From the NCBI GenBank assembly GCA_964492595.1, contig CAZBKY010000014.1, positions 1 through 17,621 on the forward strand: 17,621 nt of DNA, read 5' to 3'. Below, in pieces: positions 7,514 through 15,659 of this stretch. Every line of letters starts with the position of its first letter. The stretch's first letter is position 1. A program made the position numbers and the translations under genes. The notes beneath the pieces were generated by a model, which was given only the letters and a program-made list of their open reading frames with translations, did not search any database and was not told the DNA's origin. This stretch comes from CAYNFP01 sp964492595 (GTDB taxonomy: Bacteria; Bacillota_I; Bacilli_A; RF39; UBA660).

Positions 7514-7542
7514 ATATTATCATTAAATTAAAAAATATTCAA
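7514..7542 (-). promoter_or_regulatory. Candidate sigma-A promoter for the surface-protein pair
   Basis: TTGAAT (7542-7537) and TAATAT (7519-7514) on the minus strand, 17 bases apart, 21 bases upstream of the ATG at 7492. It lies in a very AT-rich 150-base gap after gap that holds no other gene. Suggests that the surface genes are transcribed separately from gap, at least in part. Confidence 0.45.
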
Positions 7543-7643
7543 TTTGTAATTTTAAAATTTATACAAAATATTTTTAAAAACCAATACAATTTTTTATAAA
7601 GTTTTATAAAAATTTTAAAGTAAAAATAACTCCCGATTTTATA

Positions 7644-8636
7644 TTATAATTCTGAGAAATAAATTAAAGTTCTTATCATTTGAGCAGTGTATCCCACTTC
7701 ATTATCATACCAAGCTACAACTTTTAACATATTGTTATCTAAAGTTTTTGTAAGAAGCCCATCTAATAATGCTCCGCATTCATTTCCTATAATATCAGAG
7801 CTTACTATAGGTTCATCTGTATATTTTAAAACATCTGTTTGATTATTTTTAAATAAACTATTTATTTCTTCTGAGGTCGCATTTTTTTCAAGTTCCAAAC
7901 TTAAATCTATTAGTGAGCCATCTCCTACAGGAACTCTAAATGCATAGCCATCTAACTTACTTTCTAAATTTGGTATAACTCTTCCTATTGCCGAGGCGGC
8001 TCCAGTAGAAGTTGGAATTATATTTAAAGAAGCTGCTCTTCCGCGGCGACTTTCTATACCTTTTTTATGTGGTATATCAAGAGTTTCCTGGTCATTTGTC
8101 ATAGCGTGGACTGTAGACATAAAACCTCTTTTAATTTTATAATTTTTATTTATTAAATCTAATACTGGGGCCAAACAGTTTGTTGTGCAGCTTGCACATG
8201 AGATTATTTTATCTTCACGATTTAAACTTTTTTCATTTACTCCATAAACTACTGTTTTAGCCTCATCTTTGGAAGGGGCAGATATTATTACTTTTTTAGC
8301 TCCAGCTTTTATATGTGCCTCACATTTTTCTACAGATGTGAAAATTCCGGTACATTCTAAAACAACATCTACATTATGTTTTCCCCATGGAATATTTAAG
8401 GGTTCCATTTCCTTATAAACTTTTATATTTTTACCATTAACCACTATAGAATCATTGTCATACTCAATTTTTTCTTTACTGCTTCTATATATTGAATCAT
8501 ATTTATATAAGTATGCCAGCTGCAAAGGATCTGTTAAATCATTTATGGCTACAACCTCAACATTATCCATTTTGCTTATTAGTTTTAAAGCACATCTTCC
8601 TATTCTTCCAAAACCATTAATACCAACTTTTATCAT
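7644..8636 (-). CDS. gap: Glyceraldehyde-3-phosphate dehydrogenase
   Basis: Oxidises glyceraldehyde 3-phosphate to 1,3-bisphosphoglycerate with NAD(P)+. The 330-residue length is normal. The Rossmann motif GINGFGRIGR is at residues 6-15. Asp33 after the second beta strand (AINDLTD) indicates preference for NAD+. The catalytic cysteine is Cys150 in SCASCTTNCLAP, with His177 (STVHAMTNDQ) as base; NEVGYTAQM near the C-terminus completes the signature. An excellent ribosome site, AGGAGGATGT, precedes the ATG and lies only 14 bases after the stop of the nucleoside kinase gene, so the two are likely co-transcribed. It is separated from pgk by two surface-protein genes. Confidence 0.97.
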   Translation of the reverse strand: MIKVGINGFGRIGRCALKLISKMDNVEVVAINDLTDPLQLAYLYKYDSIYRSSKEKIEYDNDSIVVNGKNIKVYKEMEPLNIPWGKHNVDVVLECTGIFTSVEKCEAHIKAGAKKVIISAPSKDEAKTVVYGVNEKSLNREDKIISCASCTTNCLAPVLDLINKNYKIKRGFMSTVHAMTNDQETLDIPHKKGIESRRGRAASLNIIPTSTGAASAIGRVIPNLESKLDGYAFRVPVGDGSLIDLSLELEKNATSEEINSLFKNNQTDVLKYTDEPIVSSDIIGNECGALLDGLLTKTLDNNMLKVVAWYDNEVGYTAQMIRTLIYFSEL

Positions 8637-8650
8637 TTTGACATCCTCCT

Positions 8651-10297
8651 TTATTCAAAATAACTTTTACCAATAAATTCCCTTAACACACTTGTATTAG
8701 GAATACCATCATCTGGTATACAAAAGAAATTTTTTATAAAATTTATTAATTTAATTGCCTCTTCATAATTTTCACTTGTTCTTTCTATTGAATATAACAA
8801 AGGCTCCGCATAAGTCCTTAAAGCATTTATTTCATAAAATAACGCTGTATTTATTAAGGCATCTCCTTCCATTTGATATGGAAAAACATATTTTTCTTCA
8901 CTTGCTCTCATCATTTTCCATCTGCTTAAAGTATCTTCTGCTTTATATCCTCTTTTAGAATTATCTCTAACCATTCTTCTTAAGAGCCTCAAATCAGTAG
9001 TTGAAATATAGTTATGCCTATCCATTCCAATAGGAGTAAAAGGCGAAACATATATTTTAAATTTATTGCTCTTTTTTACTGATTTTGTTAGAGCTTCATT
9101 TAATGTATGGAGTCCTTCTATTATTATTATATCCTTTTTATTTAATTTAACCGGAGAATTTTTATATTCTTTTTCACCTGTTAAAAAATTAAAGGTAGGA
9201 AGAGAGACCTCTTGATATGATAACAATTTTTTTAAATGATTGTTAAAAAGTTTTACATCAATAGCCTCAAGTCTTTCAAAATCATAATTACCATTTTTAT
9301 CTTTGGGAGATTCTCTTCTATTTTTATAATAGTCATCCAAGGAAATAACAAACGGATTTTTACCATATTCTTTTAATTTCAAAGCGACTTTTTTGGATGT
9401 TGTTGTCTTACCGGAAGAACTTGGTCCTCCAATTAAAATCATTCTGATACTGCCCCTATTTATTATCTCTTTAACAATCTTTGACAACTCTTCTCCATGC
9501 ATCATTTCGTTTATTTGAATAAATTCATTTATTTTGCCATCTGAAATTAAATTATTTATATCTGATGCATAAGATACACCGACTTTTTTCATTTTTTCTT
9601 CATACTCACTAAATATATTTAATACTTTAGGCATATGGTGATAAGCAGGAACTATATTTTTTTTGCCTCGTGGATACATTAAAGCAATACCATTGGGTTT
9701 TATATATTTTAAATCAAATTTTTTAAGTATTCCTGTGGATGCGGGAAGAAAATAATAAAAATAATTGTAATAACCCGAAAGTTCATAAACCGTTACAAAA
9801 TCATTACTTATCTGATTATATAACTCTACTTTTTCTAATTCTTTATTTAATTCAAAATACTCAATAGCTTTCTTTCTGGGTAGGGTTACTCTTTCTATAG
9901 TTTTATCAAGAGTTATAAGTTCTTTCATTTTATTTTTTATTTTATTTACATCTTTTTGTGTTAATTTTTCATTTACTGTTGTATATATTGCTTTATCAAT
10001 AGAATGCTTTATTCGAGCATCAACTTTTTCTCCATATATTTCTTTTAAAGCCACGATAAAAACAAACTGCAAGCCAAGTCTATATATCTTGCTACCAATA
10101 CTATCAGTTGTTTTTATAAAATTAATATTTGCATCTTCATTTATTTTAGAGGAAAGCTCAACTATTTCTCCATTAACGCTCGCAGCAATTACATTTTTTT
10201 TCTCACCCAGCATTTTAACCAAATCCGCAATTATTATTCCTTTTTTAGTAACGATTTCATCTTTTCCTTCGACATTTAATTTAATCTGTTCTTTCAT
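8651..10297 (-). CDS. TGS-domain nucleoside (uridine) kinase
   Basis: A 548-residue protein of the phosphoribulokinase/uridine kinase family fused to a threonyl-tRNA-synthetase-like N-terminal part. Residues 1-62 form a TGS domain (IIIADLVKML, VIAASVNGEIVELS). Residues 65-220 resemble the accessory domain of ThrRS but lack its HxxxH metal motif. The kinase domain begins near 285 with Walker A GGPSSSGKTT (290-299), followed by SLDDYYKNR, YDFERLEAID and IIIEGLHTLN, all typical of uridine kinases. It probably phosphorylates a ribonucleoside, but the substrate is not evident from sequence. The ATG is preceded by GGAGGG. It heads a likely operon with gap and is divergent from clpP. The family call is secure and the substrate uncertain. 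Confidence 0.88.
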   Translation of the reverse strand: MKEQIKLNVEGKDEIVTKKGIIIADLVKMLGEKKNVIAASVNGEIVELSSKINEDANINFIKTTDSIGSKIYRLGLQFVFIVALKEIYGEKVDARIKHSIDKAIYTTVNEKLTQKDVNKIKNKMKELITLDKTIERVTLPRKKAIEYFELNKELEKVELYNQISNDFVTVYELSGYYNYFYYFLPASTGILKKFDLKYIKPNGIALMYPRGKKNIVPAYHHMPKVLNIFSEYEEKMKKVGVSYASDINNLISDGKINEFIQINEMMHGEELSKIVKEIINRGSIRMILIGGPSSSGKTTTSKKVALKLKEYGKNPFVISLDDYYKNRRESPKDKNGNYDFERLEAIDVKLFNNHLKKLLSYQEVSLPTFNFLTGEKEYKNSPVKLNKKDIIIIEGLHTLNEALTKSVKKSNKFKIYVSPFTPIGMDRHNYISTTDLRLLRRMVRDNSKRGYKAEDTLSRWKMMRASEEKYVFPYQMEGDALINTALFYEINALRTYAEPLLYSIERTSENYEEAIKLINFIKNFFCIPDDGIPNTSVLREFIGKSYFE

Positions 10298-10317
10298 GTA
10301 CCCTCCATGTTAATTTA

Positions 10318-10347
10318 ATTTTATCATAATATTTATGTTTTTGTGAA
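10318..10347 (-). promoter_or_regulatory. Candidate promoter for nucleoside kinase-gap
   Basis: TTCACA (10347-10342) and TAAAAT (10323-10318) on the minus strand with an 18-base spacer, 21 bases from the kinase ATG, in the 91-base divergent region shared with clpP. No convincing plus-strand promoter for clpP and no obvious CtsR-type heptad repeat was seen in the same interval. Confidence 0.35.
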
Positions 10348-10388
10348 TAAAATAACGCTTTATAACTAAATATATTAGGGGAGGGCAT

Positions 10389-10958
10389 ATGAATCTTATA
10401 CCTACTGTAATAGAAAAAACAAATAACGGAGAAAGAGCTTACGACTTATATTCTAGGCTTTTAAAAGATCGCATTATTTTTATTGATGGCGAAATTACCG
10501 ATTCTTCTGCCAATATAATTATTGGACAGTTGCTTTACTTAAATTCAAAAGGCACTGAGGATATTAATATATATATAAACAGCCCAGGTGGCTCTGTCAC
10601 TGCGGGTCTTGCCATTTATGATACTATTAAATTTGTAAGTTCTGATGTTTCAACAATATGTGTAGGAATTTGTGCCTCTATGGCCGCTTTCATTTTATCA
10701 AGTGGCACTAAAGGGAAAAGATATGCACTTAAAAATTCGGAAGTAATGATACATCAGCCAATTGGAGGTGCTCAGGGTCAGGCAACTGAAATTAAAATCG
10801 CAGCTGAAAGAATTATTAAAATAAAGAAAAAACTGGCACAAATGCTAGCCAAAAATACTAATAATCCTAGTAAGAAAATTGAAAAAGATGTTGAAAGAGA
10901 CTATTTTATGGATGCAGATGAAGCACTTCAATATGGCATAATTGACAAAATTCTTTAA
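10389..10958 (+). CDS. clpP: ATP-dependent Clp protease proteolytic subunit
   Basis: ClpP is the self-compartmentalising serine peptidase that degrades unfolded and tagged proteins fed to it by ClpX or ClpC. The 189-residue length is normal. Catalytic triad: Ser97 (GICASMAAF), His122 (MIHQPIGGAQGQ) and Asp171 (ERDYFMDADEA). Around the serine the usual GMAASMGAF reads GICASMAAF, with an alanine in place of the conserved glycine two residues on; the catalytic residues are unaffected. The start has a strong GGGGAGGG ribosome site at 10378-10385. It is the only convincing plus-strand gene here. No clpX neighbour is present. Its stop codon overlaps that of whiA, so the two genes converge without any spacer. 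Confidence 0.96.
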   Translation: MNLIPTVIEKTNNGERAYDLYSRLLKDRIIFIDGEITDSSANIIIGQLLYLNSKGTEDINIYINSPGGSVTAGLAIYDTIKFVSSDVSTICVGICASMAAFILSSGTKGKRYALKNSEVMIHQPIGGAQGQATEIKIAAERIIKIKKKLAQMLAKNTNNPSKKIEKDVERDYFMDADEALQYGIIDKIL

Positions 10959-11890
10959 CTAAAGTAATCTTCTTCTTTTTTTTCTATCAATTTTTTTATT
11001 TTTATAAATCTATGATTAATTCCACTTTTGGTTATTTTTTTGCCTGTTTCTAAACTTATTATTTCTGCAAGCTCTGACATTGAACTCTCCGGATATTTTT
11101 CTTTATATATACATATCTCCCGAGTTTTTTCATCAAGCATATCAAAATCTTTTAATTCCTTTAATTTCTTAATTTCTTTCATTTGTTTTATAGAAGTCTG
11201 AACTACTTTATCTGTATTTGCCTGTTCACAGTTATTAAGTCTGTTTGTCATATTTTTGTGATCTCTATAAATCCTAATATCTTCATAATAGAAAAGTGAA
11301 TTATAAGAACCTAAAAGTTTAATAAAATCACTGATTTTTTCCGCCTCTTTAATATAAACCATGTAATTTATATTTCTTTTTATTACCTTACTGTTAAAAT
11401 AAAGTTCATTAAGTAAATCATTTATAAAGGTTGCACTTTTACGATTTTTAACTGTAAATTCTGCATGATATCTGGAAGTCTTCGGATCATTTATACTTCC
11501 GCAAGCTAAAAATGCCCCTCTTAAATAAGAATATTTGTCTTCTAGGGTGTCAGTAATATATTCCTCAGGTTTATATATTCTTTTTCCATTTTTAAATATA
11601 GATAAATCTTCAAGTATTAAATCATATTTTTCTTTTACAATTATACATATAAAATTATTTTTTTTAAAATTACTGATTTTTATCTTTTCCATAATAATTT
11701 CAACATGATATATTTCTTTTAAAAGTTTATATATTCTTCTTGCCACACTTATTGTTTCAAAATATATTTTTATGGAATTATCTTCAAACAAAGCTGCGAT
11801 ATTTACAATAGCTGAAAGCTCTGCGATCAATTCTGATTTAGAATACATATTATTAGAAATCTCATTTTTTATATCAACTGTAAAAGACAT
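10955..11890 (-). CDS. whiA: DNA-binding protein WhiA
   Basis: WhiA is a conserved Gram-positive regulator with a degenerate LAGLIDADG homing-endonuclease fold and a C-terminal helix-turn-helix. In Streptomyces it controls sporulation septation genes, and in Bacillus it affects cell division and chromosome segregation. The 311-residue protein has the family hallmark YLRGAFLACGSINDP followed by YHAEF, then the C-terminal PESSMSELAEII..KSGINHRFIKI motif. AGGTGG precedes the ATG. It begins only 3 bases after the stop of the M23 peptidase gene, so it belongs to the ftsE-ftsX-M23 operon. The usual partners rapZ and yvcK (mgfK) are not in this window. The convergent overlap with clpP leaves no room for a separate terminator. 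Confidence 0.95.
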   Translation of the reverse strand: MSFTVDIKNEISNNMYSKSELIAELSAIVNIAALFEDNSIKIYFETISVARRIYKLLKEIYHVEIIMEKIKISNFKKNNFICIIVKEKYDLILEDLSIFKNGKRIYKPEEYITDTLEDKYSYLRGAFLACGSINDPKTSRYHAEFTVKNRKSATFINDLLNELYFNSKVIKRNINYMVYIKEAEKISDFIKLLGSYNSLFYYEDIRIYRDHKNMTNRLNNCEQANTDKVVQTSIKQMKEIKKLKELKDFDMLDEKTREICIYKEKYPESSMSELAEIISLETGKKITKSGINHRFIKIKKLIEKKEEDYFS

Positions 11891-11893
11891 TTC

Positions 11894-13051
11894 CTACCAC
11901 CTTGAATAAAATCTTGAATATTTTGGAGGAAAGTTAACTAAAGTTCTGGGATCTACCGCATTGCTTCTTAAGGAGGTCCAGCCTTTTAATATACCAAAAT
12001 GAAGATGAGGCCCTTTTGTGCAGGTATCATATGTTCCTTTTCTTCCTCCCGATTTTCCTATTACTGTACTTAGAGAAACTATATCTCCATATTTTACATT
12101 AAAAGACAATAAATGCATATAAACAGTAGTATATTTAACACCGCCTATATTATGCTGAATATAAATCATATTCCCACCACAACCGGATTTTACTACTATT
12201 CTAGATACATACCCGGCAGCAGAGGCATATACATTATTTCCTTCAGCCAGAGCTATGTCTATACCATAATGATATCCAACTACCCCATCTATTGTTCTCC
12301 AGCCAAAATTACTTGACATATATCCAAAAGTGGTGGGCCTTGTAAACCCCTTTGCATAAGGAACATCTATACACTCACTTATATCTTCATCAAGTTTACA
12401 GCCAAAATCTTCATAATATTTAATTTCATCTTCTGCGGCTTTTATTTCTGCATTTAAATCCGCCTTTTCATCATCAAGATCATCAATAGTTAAATTTAGT
12501 TCTCTAAGTTTTGCTTGAAATATTTTTATTTGAGACTCTAAAGTTTTAATTTTTTCGGCAAGTTCTTCTTGTAATCTCTTGTTTTCTTCTATCATCTCAT
12601 ACATTTCATCTATAAGAGCCTCATTATGATTACTCAACTCTTCTACAACTGTTGTTCTATATATAAGATCTGAAAAACTTGTCGCACCAAAAATATATTC
12701 AAGATATGCATTCTCTCCATCTGCGATTTGTAAAAACCTTAGTAAATCTTCTATTTCTTTACCCTTTTCTACAATTTCAACTTCAAGTTCTGCAATTTTT
12801 TCTCTTGAAGCTATTATATCATCTTCGCATTTTCTTATACCCTCTGATGCAGCGTTGATTTCAGTGTTATATTTATTTACTTTAATTTGAACTTCTCTTC
12901 TTCTTGCTTCAACTGAGGCTTTATTAGCTTTAGTTTCTACAAGTTCATCTTTTAACTCTCTAAGAGTTTTCGCTTCTATTTTATCGGGCATATAAAAAAG
13001 TAATGAAATACTAAATACAAATAATAAAACTTTTACTATTTTTTTCATCAT
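11894..13051 (-). CDS. Secreted M23 endopeptidase with coiled coil (PcsB/CwlO/EnvC-like FtsEX effector)
   Basis: A 385-residue exported cell-wall hydrolase. The signal peptide covers residues 1-27, ending near KIEAK. A long heptad-rich coiled coil follows (about 28-215), interrupted around 122-135 by ATSFSDLIYR, a segment typical of PcsB-type proteins. The C-terminal LytM/M23 domain (about 235-370) keeps the zinc ligands His261 and Asp265 (HYGID) and His351 in HLHF, plus His313 and His349, so it should be catalytically active on peptidoglycan peptide cross-links. It overlaps ftsX by 4 bases (ATGA), with GAGGTA as ribosome site. In other bacteria such coiled-coil hydrolases are activated by FtsEX at the septum (PcsB, EnvC, CwlO); the same role is inferred here. 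Confidence 0.9.
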   Translation of the reverse strand: MMKKIVKVLLFVFSISLLFYMPDKIEAKTLRELKDELVETKANKASVEARRREVQIKVNKYNTEINAASEGIRKCEDDIIASREKIAELEVEIVEKGKEIEDLLRFLQIADGENAYLEYIFGATSFSDLIYRTTVVEELSNHNEALIDEMYEMIEENKRLQEELAEKIKTLESQIKIFQAKLRELNLTIDDLDDEKADLNAEIKAAEDEIKYYEDFGCKLDEDISECIDVPYAKGFTRPTTFGYMSSNFGWRTIDGVVGYHYGIDIALAEGNNVYASAAGYVSRIVVKSGCGGNMIYIQHNIGGVKYTTVYMHLLSFNVKYGDIVSLSTVIGKSGGRKGTYDTCTKGPHLHFGILKGWTSLRSNAVDPRTLVNFPPKYSRFYSRW

Positions 13052-13947
13052 ATTTTTAAATACCTCTTTACTGCTCTATAACTTCCAAAAGCTCCAACCA
13101 GCACTCCTACAGATAAAATATATATTATGGTATTAAATATTATAACACTTGGTTTTACTAAAGGAATGATAGCTGTAAAAAGTTGTCCGTTTAATTTCTC
13201 ATAAAGATACAAATATCCATAAGAACATGCACATATTGGAATAACAGATCCTATAAAGCCCAATATAATTCCTTCAAAAAAGAAAGGTAGTTTTATATAT
13301 GTATTTGAAGCTCCAACAAGTCTCATAATTTCTATTTCTTTTCTTCTATTATTTATAGTGATTTTTATAGTGTTGCTGATTAAAAATGCTGTCACTAATA
13401 TAAGTATCGCAACCACTATGTAAGTTATTTTTTTAATTATATCAAAAATCTTTACAAGTTCCTCAACCATTCCCTCGCCATATTTCACTACAGAAACCTT
13501 TTCAAGAGACTTTATTTTAAGAGCAGTTAATCCTATACTATTTATATCTTTAACTTTAACCAAAAATGAATCAAGTAAAGGATTTGTATCTGAATTATAA
13601 TTTCCCATTATAGCATCAAATTCCTCTGAATCTTTTTGCATTTTAAGTCTGGTATCTTCTTTTGACTGAAACTTTACTGATTCAATATTATCTAAGTTTT
13701 CAATTTTCTTTTTTATTGATTCGATTTCTCCTGTTGATGTTTTTCGCTCAACAAACACCACAATTGTGACATCGCTTTCTATTTCTTTAGTAAAATTATT
13801 AACATTGTATGAAAGAATTATACTAACAGCAACTAAAACTAAAGTGATGGCTATAGAAGATATACTGGCAATACTTAAACTGGCATTTCTTCCTACACTT
13901 TTAAATGATTCAGCCACACTTCTTATTAATATTCTAAATCCCTTCAT
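13048..13947 (-). CDS. ftsX: Cell division ABC transporter permease FtsX
   Basis: FtsX is the membrane half of the FtsEX complex, which transmits ATP hydrolysis to a periplasmic or extracellular cell-wall hydrolase. The 299-residue protein has four predicted membrane segments at about 26-48, 174-194, 224-246 and 268-288. The large extracellular domain is at 50-165, where partner hydrolases dock. The EIEIMRLVGAS motif after TM2 is typical of FtsX/MacB-type permeases. It overlaps ftsE by 14 bases and the M23 gene by 4 bases; the AAAGGAAC ribosome site lies in ftsE. Tight overlaps indicate stoichiometric co-expression with the hydrolase that it probably controls. Confidence 0.94.
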   Translation of the reverse strand: MKGFRILIRSVAESFKSVGRNASLSIASISSIAITLVLVAVSIILSYNVNNFTKEIESDVTIVVFVERKTSTGEIESIKKKIENLDNIESVKFQSKEDTRLKMQKDSEEFDAIMGNYNSDTNPLLDSFLVKVKDINSIGLTALKIKSLEKVSVVKYGEGMVEELVKIFDIIKKITYIVVAILILVTAFLISNTIKITINNRRKEIEIMRLVGASNTYIKLPFFFEGIILGFIGSVIPICACSYGYLYLYEKLNGQLFTAIIPLVKPSVIIFNTIIYILSVGVLVGAFGSYRAVKRYLKI

Positions 13948-14635
13948 TTTTGTAAGTTCCTTTCATTTTATCATTAACAACCATTCCATTATCTAAAGCT
14001 ATTACTCTTTTTTTGTATTTGTTAACTATATCTTTATCATGGGTTGCCATTATTATAGTTGTTCCAAGTTCCTTATTTATCTGCCCTATAACTTTCATTA
14101 TGTCAAATGAAGTTTCCGGATCAAGATTTCCTGTAGGTTCATCGCATATTAAAACTTTTGGATTATTTACTATAGCTCTTGCAATAGAAACTCTTTGCTG
14201 TTCTCCTCCAGATAACTGATCGGGAAAACATCTCCATTTTTCTTTTAATCCTACCTGTTCAATGGCTTTTAAGGTTTTCTTTCTAATTTCATCACTACCA
14301 AGACCATACATTGATAATGCAAAAGAAACATTTTCGTATACTGTTTTTTTAGGAAGTAGTTTATAATCTTGGAATACTATACCTATTTTCCTTCTTAATT
14401 TGTATACTTTTCTATTTTTAAGTTTAGCGACATTGATTCCGCCTACAAAAACTTCTCCTTTAGTTGGTTTTTCCTCTCTATATATCAATTTTACAAGAGT
14501 ACTTTTTCCTGAACCTGATGAACCAATTACAAACACAAATTCTCCTTTGCCTATTTCCATATCCACATCACAAAGTGCTGTAACTCCATTTTTATATTGT
14601 TTAAAAACATTTTTAAATTGTATTAATTCCATCAT
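13934..14635 (-). CDS. ftsE: Cell division ATP-binding protein FtsE
   Basis: Cytoplasmic ABC ATPase partner of FtsX. The 233-residue protein has Walker A GSSGSGKST at 38-46, Q-loop Gln89 (VFQDYKLLP), ABC signature LSGGEQQR at 141-148, Walker B VLICDEPTGNLD from 161, and a switch histidine in MATHDKD. The YKLLPKKTVYENV stretch is characteristic of FtsE rather than other LolD-like ATPases. Two ATGs lie in tandem at 14635 and 14632. The GGAGGT ribosome site abuts the first one directly, so the second ATG (MELIQF) is the more likely start. It heads the ftsE-ftsX-M23-whiA operon, and a TATAAT (14655-14650, minus strand) just upstream could be its -10 box. Confidence 0.95.
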   Translation of the reverse strand: MMELIQFKNVFKQYKNGVTALCDVDMEIGKGEFVFVIGSSGSGKSTLVKLIYREEKPTKGEVFVGGINVAKLKNRKVYKLRRKIGIVFQDYKLLPKKTVYENVSFALSMYGLGSDEIRKKTLKAIEQVGLKEKWRCFPDQLSGGEQQRVSIARAIVNNPKVLICDEPTGNLDPETSFDIMKVIGQINKELGTTIIMATHDKDIVNKYKKRVIALDNGMVVNDKMKGTYKNEGI

Positions 14636-14673
14636 ACCTCCGAACTCTCATTATACAATAATTTTACTATTTA

Positions 14674-15576
14674 TTATATTGGAATATTTTTCCTTTTGGT
14701 TCCGCCTAATACTTCATAGCAATCATTTACTATTATAAAGGCATTTTCATCTATTTGTTGAATAGCGGTTTTTAAATATGTATACTTTTCCGTGGGAACA
14801 ACGCACATCAGAATTTTTTTCTTTTTGCCGCTGTAACCGCCTGTTGTTTCATATTCTGTAACACCGCTATGTATTACCCCAATAATAAAATCTAATACCT
14901 CTTCATTTTTAGCAGTATGTATATAAAACATTTTACTGTCTGATATTCCAAGAGTTACTCTATCTATCATAAATGTAGAAATGGTTACAATTATTAGCGA
15001 ATATATTACTGTACTGTAACCAAATATGAATCCTCCGGATAAAATCACTAAAAATGATAAATACCTCATTATTTTACCTACTGGTTTTTTAGTTTTTTCA
15101 GTTATTATTAAGCCAATTATTCCCGCACCACCTTGAGAATAACCTATTTTATATACTAAAGCTTCTCCAAATCCGCTACATATTCCAGCAGTTAGAGCAT
15201 ATAAGATGGTACTATCTAATGAGAAATTTATTTTTGTTGCTATACCTTCTGTTAAAAACAAAAACAAACTTAAAAGCATTGCTCCAAAAGCACTGCCTAC
15301 AGTTTTTTCTCCTCCTAAAAATATATATCCTATTGCAATTAATATAAGATTACCAAAAAATACAAATGTAGAAACCTTCATTCCGCTTAGTTTATTAACT
15401 ATGATAGCAATGCCTGTCACTCCGCCTGTAACAAAACCATTGGGAACTAAAAGCAAATTAACTGAAAGTGCAGTTATAAAAGAACCCAATATAAAAAGAA
15501 ATAATTTCATTCCAAGTCCTTTATATCGTATTGAATTTACAGTCTGCTGCTGTTTATATTTTTTTAACCATTCCAT
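14674..15576 (-). CDS. YitT family membrane protein
   Basis: A 300-residue integral membrane protein of the YitT family, with an N-terminal DUF161 membrane region and a C-terminal soluble DUF2179 domain. The hydrophobic part (about 22-205) contains repeated glycine-rich helices such as LVPNGFVTGGVTGIAI and EALVYKIGYSQGGAGIIGL. The C-terminal part has the family pattern MFYIHT..EVLDFIIG..HSGVTEYET..YSGKKKKILMCVV, ending in AFIIVND. No transport substrate is established for most members, and I infer none. GGAG precedes the ATG, and an extended -10 promoter lies just upstream, so it is probably transcribed separately from prfB. Confidence 0.88.
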   Translation of the reverse strand: MEWLKKYKQQQTVNSIRYKGLGMKLFLFILGSFITALSVNLLLVPNGFVTGGVTGIAIIVNKLSGMKVSTFVFFGNLILIAIGYIFLGGEKTVGSAFGAMLLSLFLFLTEGIATKINFSLDSTILYALTAGICSGFGEALVYKIGYSQGGAGIIGLIITEKTKKPVGKIMRYLSFLVILSGGFIFGYSTVIYSLIIVTISTFMIDRVTLGISDSKMFYIHTAKNEEVLDFIIGVIHSGVTEYETTGGYSGKKKKILMCVVPTEKYTYLKTAIQQIDENAFIIVNDCYEVLGGTKRKNIPI

Positions 15577-15600
15577 ACTAATTGCTCCATTGTAATTTAA

Positions 15601-15609
15601 ATTATAACA
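15601..15609 (-). promoter_or_regulatory. Extended -10 promoter for the YitT family gene
   Basis: The minus strand reads TGTTATAAT, a perfect TATAAT preceded by the TGn extension, 25 bases before the ATG. The -35 region is poor, as is common for extended -10 promoters. Confidence 0.5.
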
Positions 15610-15659
15610 TACGAATTCTAATAATTCTATTTTTACTCTTTATATTTGTCTAATAATGT

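Noticed and set aside
10268..10274. Exact TTCGACA (0A-box core on the minus strand) in the start of the nucleoside kinase gene
   Set aside because: A single 7-base match inside coding sequence is expected by chance about once or twice in a window of this size, and it has no neighbouring copy.
10951..10985. Possible plus-strand terminator for clpP (CTTTA-AC-TAAAG followed by a T-run)
   Set aside because: The stem is five AT-rich pairs with a two-base loop, and the T-run starts more than ten bases later; too weak to call.
15206..15595. 129-codon plus-strand frame opposite the YitT family gene
   Set aside because: Antisense shadow of a conserved membrane protein gene, with no ribosome site or recognisable domain.
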